DNA from: Microbulbifer variabilis
GTDB lineage: Bacteria > Pseudomonadota > Gammaproteobacteria > Pseudomonadales > Cellvibrionaceae
NCBI RefSeq assembly: GCF_020524905.1
Contig: NZ_JAIVKI010000003.1
Coordinates: forward strand, 124,001-188,000
DNA: 64,000 bases
Reading direction: 5' to 3'
Shown: piece by piece, positions 62,886 through 64,000 of the stretch
Layout: every line of letters begins with the position of its first letter
Numbering within the stretch: the first letter of the stretch is position 1
Translations under genes and position numbers: made by a program
The notes under the pieces: model-generated
Seen by the model: only the letters and a program-made list of their open reading frames with translations
What the model was told of the DNA's origin: nothing
Database searches by the model: none

Positions 62886-64000
62886 TTAGCGAATACCACA
62901 CATACCTTTTTTCAGAATTGGTGATATAACAATCATCAATGCACCGACACCCAAGCCCCACCACATCAGGTACTCATACAGGTTGGTATAGGTAGCTAGA
63001 GTGGTGGCGAGATCTGCAGCTTCACCCTGTGGGACTGCTGCCATCTTGCCCATACGAGTGGCAACGGTTTCTGAAAGCGCGGTTGCAACAAACCAAGTTC
63101 CCATACTGGCACTGACCACTTTGCCAATAGACAGCTTAGTGACTGCGGAGAGGCCTATCGGGGAAAGGCACAGCTCGCCAGAAGTATGTAGCAGGTAGGC
63201 GAGTACCAGCCAGATCATCGCAACTTTTCCGGCCTCGGTGGGGAATGCTGCACCCAGTACCAGGGCGCCAAAGCCCAGGCCGGCTTGGATGATACCCAGA
63301 CCGAATTTCACCGGAGTACTGGGCTCCCAGCCACGTTTGCCCAGCCAAACCCACAAGGAAGCAAAGGGAATGGCCAATAGCATAATAAAGCCCGCATTGA
63401 GAGAGCCAAACATTGGAGCAGGAACTTCACCGCTACCAATAGAACGGTCCAAGACCCGATCAGCATAAAAGGTCATAGAGCCGGCGGATTGTTCAAACAG
63501 CGCCCAGAACACAATGGTAGAAATAATCAGAACCATTAGTACCACTGTACGGGAGAACTCCTCACTATAGTGACGAACAAAGCCGTAACCAATAAAGCCC
63601 ACCAATGCCAGTAACATACCTCCTAGCCACAGGTCATCCCCACTGAATGCCCAGATCAGACCGAGGCCTGCAGACAGGGCAGCCATGCCAATGGCGATAA
63701 AATCCTTGCCTTTACTGTCTTTATACAGCATCGAGAATAAAATCAAGCCAACAATAGCTACGATGAGCATGCTATTTTGTGCAATATGCACCACTGGCTC
63801 TTTTTGTACCAAGAACCATACAACCCCTAATGACAGGATGGCGCCAAGATAAATAGCCCATTCTTTACTGATCGGCCCCAGCGCTTTTTCTTTTAGCACT
63901 TCCGGTCGGCTCGGTTCGGCTAAACCATCCAGGTATTTTTGCCCCCAGAGGAAAGTGATCAATCCGAAGATCATACCGATTCCGGCGAGTCCAAAACCAT
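62886..64000 (-). CDS. POT-family peptide:H+ symporter (5' end outside window)
   Basis: C-terminal part of a proton-dependent oligopeptide transporter; the frame stays open to the window edge, so the N-terminal helices and start are missing. About 371 codons are present, with at least eight membrane helices. Recognisable POT segments are FWALFEQSAGSMTFYADR, with the conserved Glu/Gln of the substrate site, and LLHTSGELCLSPIGLSAVTKLS near the C-terminus. The visible part ends MMIVISPILKKGMCGIR-like. Substrates are probably di- or tripeptides, as for the family. Confidence 0.9.
   Translation of the reverse strand, partial: GFGLAGIGMIFGLITFLWGQKYLDGLAEPSRPEVLKEKALGPISKEWAIYLGAILSLGVVWFLVQKEPVVHIAQNSMLIVAIVGLILFSMLYKDSKGKDFIAIGMAALSAGLGLIWAFSGDDLWLGGMLLALVGFIGYGFVRHYSEEFSRTVVLMVLIISTIVFWALFEQSAGSMTFYADRVLDRSIGSGEVPAPMFGSLNAGFIMLLAIPFASLWVWLGKRGWEPSTPVKFGLGIIQAGLGFGALVLGAAFPTEAGKVAMIWLVLAYLLHTSGELCLSPIGLSAVTKLSIGKVVSASMGTWFVATALSETVATRMGKMAAVPQGEAADLATTLATYTNLYEYLMWWGLGVGALMIVISPILKKGMCGIR

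Overview
The window is chromosomal DNA from a marine-type gammaproteobacterium, most likely of the Cellvibrionales (Microbulbifer-like). The placement is inferred from content: the order aspS-yebC-ruvCAB-ybgC-tolQRAB-pal-cpoB-queE-queC, FabV as enoyl reductase, a class GN sortase with its VIT/VWA target, and Pseudomonas-like neighbourhoods (bepA-tusA-like-perM; dapA-bamC-MBL). I see no prophage, insertion sequence, CRISPR array or rRNA operon. Two tRNA-Lys genes are present.

Layout. (1) 1-12.1 kb: a dense plus-strand housekeeping block with a zinc-ribbon protein, AspRS, YebC, the RuvABC resolvasome, the complete Tol-Pal envelope system with YbgC and CpoB, and two queuosine genes. (2) 12.2-18.2 kb: tandem tRNA-Lys, a lone FAD oxidoreductase, nadA, the periplasmic protease BepA, a TusA-like protein and a PerM-type permease. 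(3) 18.2-27.3 kb: purC, the sortase target and sortase pair, then aceE-aceF with an upstream palindromic operator candidate. (4) 27.6-30.1 kb: an accessory patch with three small lipoproteins, a glycosyltransferase broken by a one-base frameshift, and a small membrane protein. (5) 30.1-38.7 kb: an RND efflux pair divergent from an AraC regulator, a HiPIP and a secreted M6 metalloprotease. (6) 39-46.6 kb: a minus-strand export module of adaptor, ABC ATPase and two FtsX-type permeases, followed by a sigma-54 response regulator and its histidine kinase. (7) 46.9-53.6 kb: SulP transporter with universal stress protein, a PLP enzyme divergent from an Lrp regulator, a YjdF-type membrane protein, MiaE and a thioesterase. 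(8) 54-64 kb: fabV, tas, a DUF2789 protein, a lipid A acyltransferase, dapA-bamC-MBL hydrolase, tandem TauE/SafE permeases and a POT peptide transporter cut by the window end.

The most informative regulatory signal lies upstream of the export module. A near-consensus sigma-54 promoter (TGGCAC-N5-TTGCTA, minus strand) has four copies of TGTCCGC 75-110 bases farther upstream. The module itself encodes a sigma-54 activator and kinase, so the sequence shows what looks like a self-contained, signal-responsive export circuit. Other points worth a second look are the sortase pair with a degenerate YPSTATG sorting motif, the cysteine-rich lipoprotein trio, the frameshifted glycosyltransferase, structured and repeated DNA upstream of the M6 protease, and AspRS residues typical of the non-discriminating enzyme.
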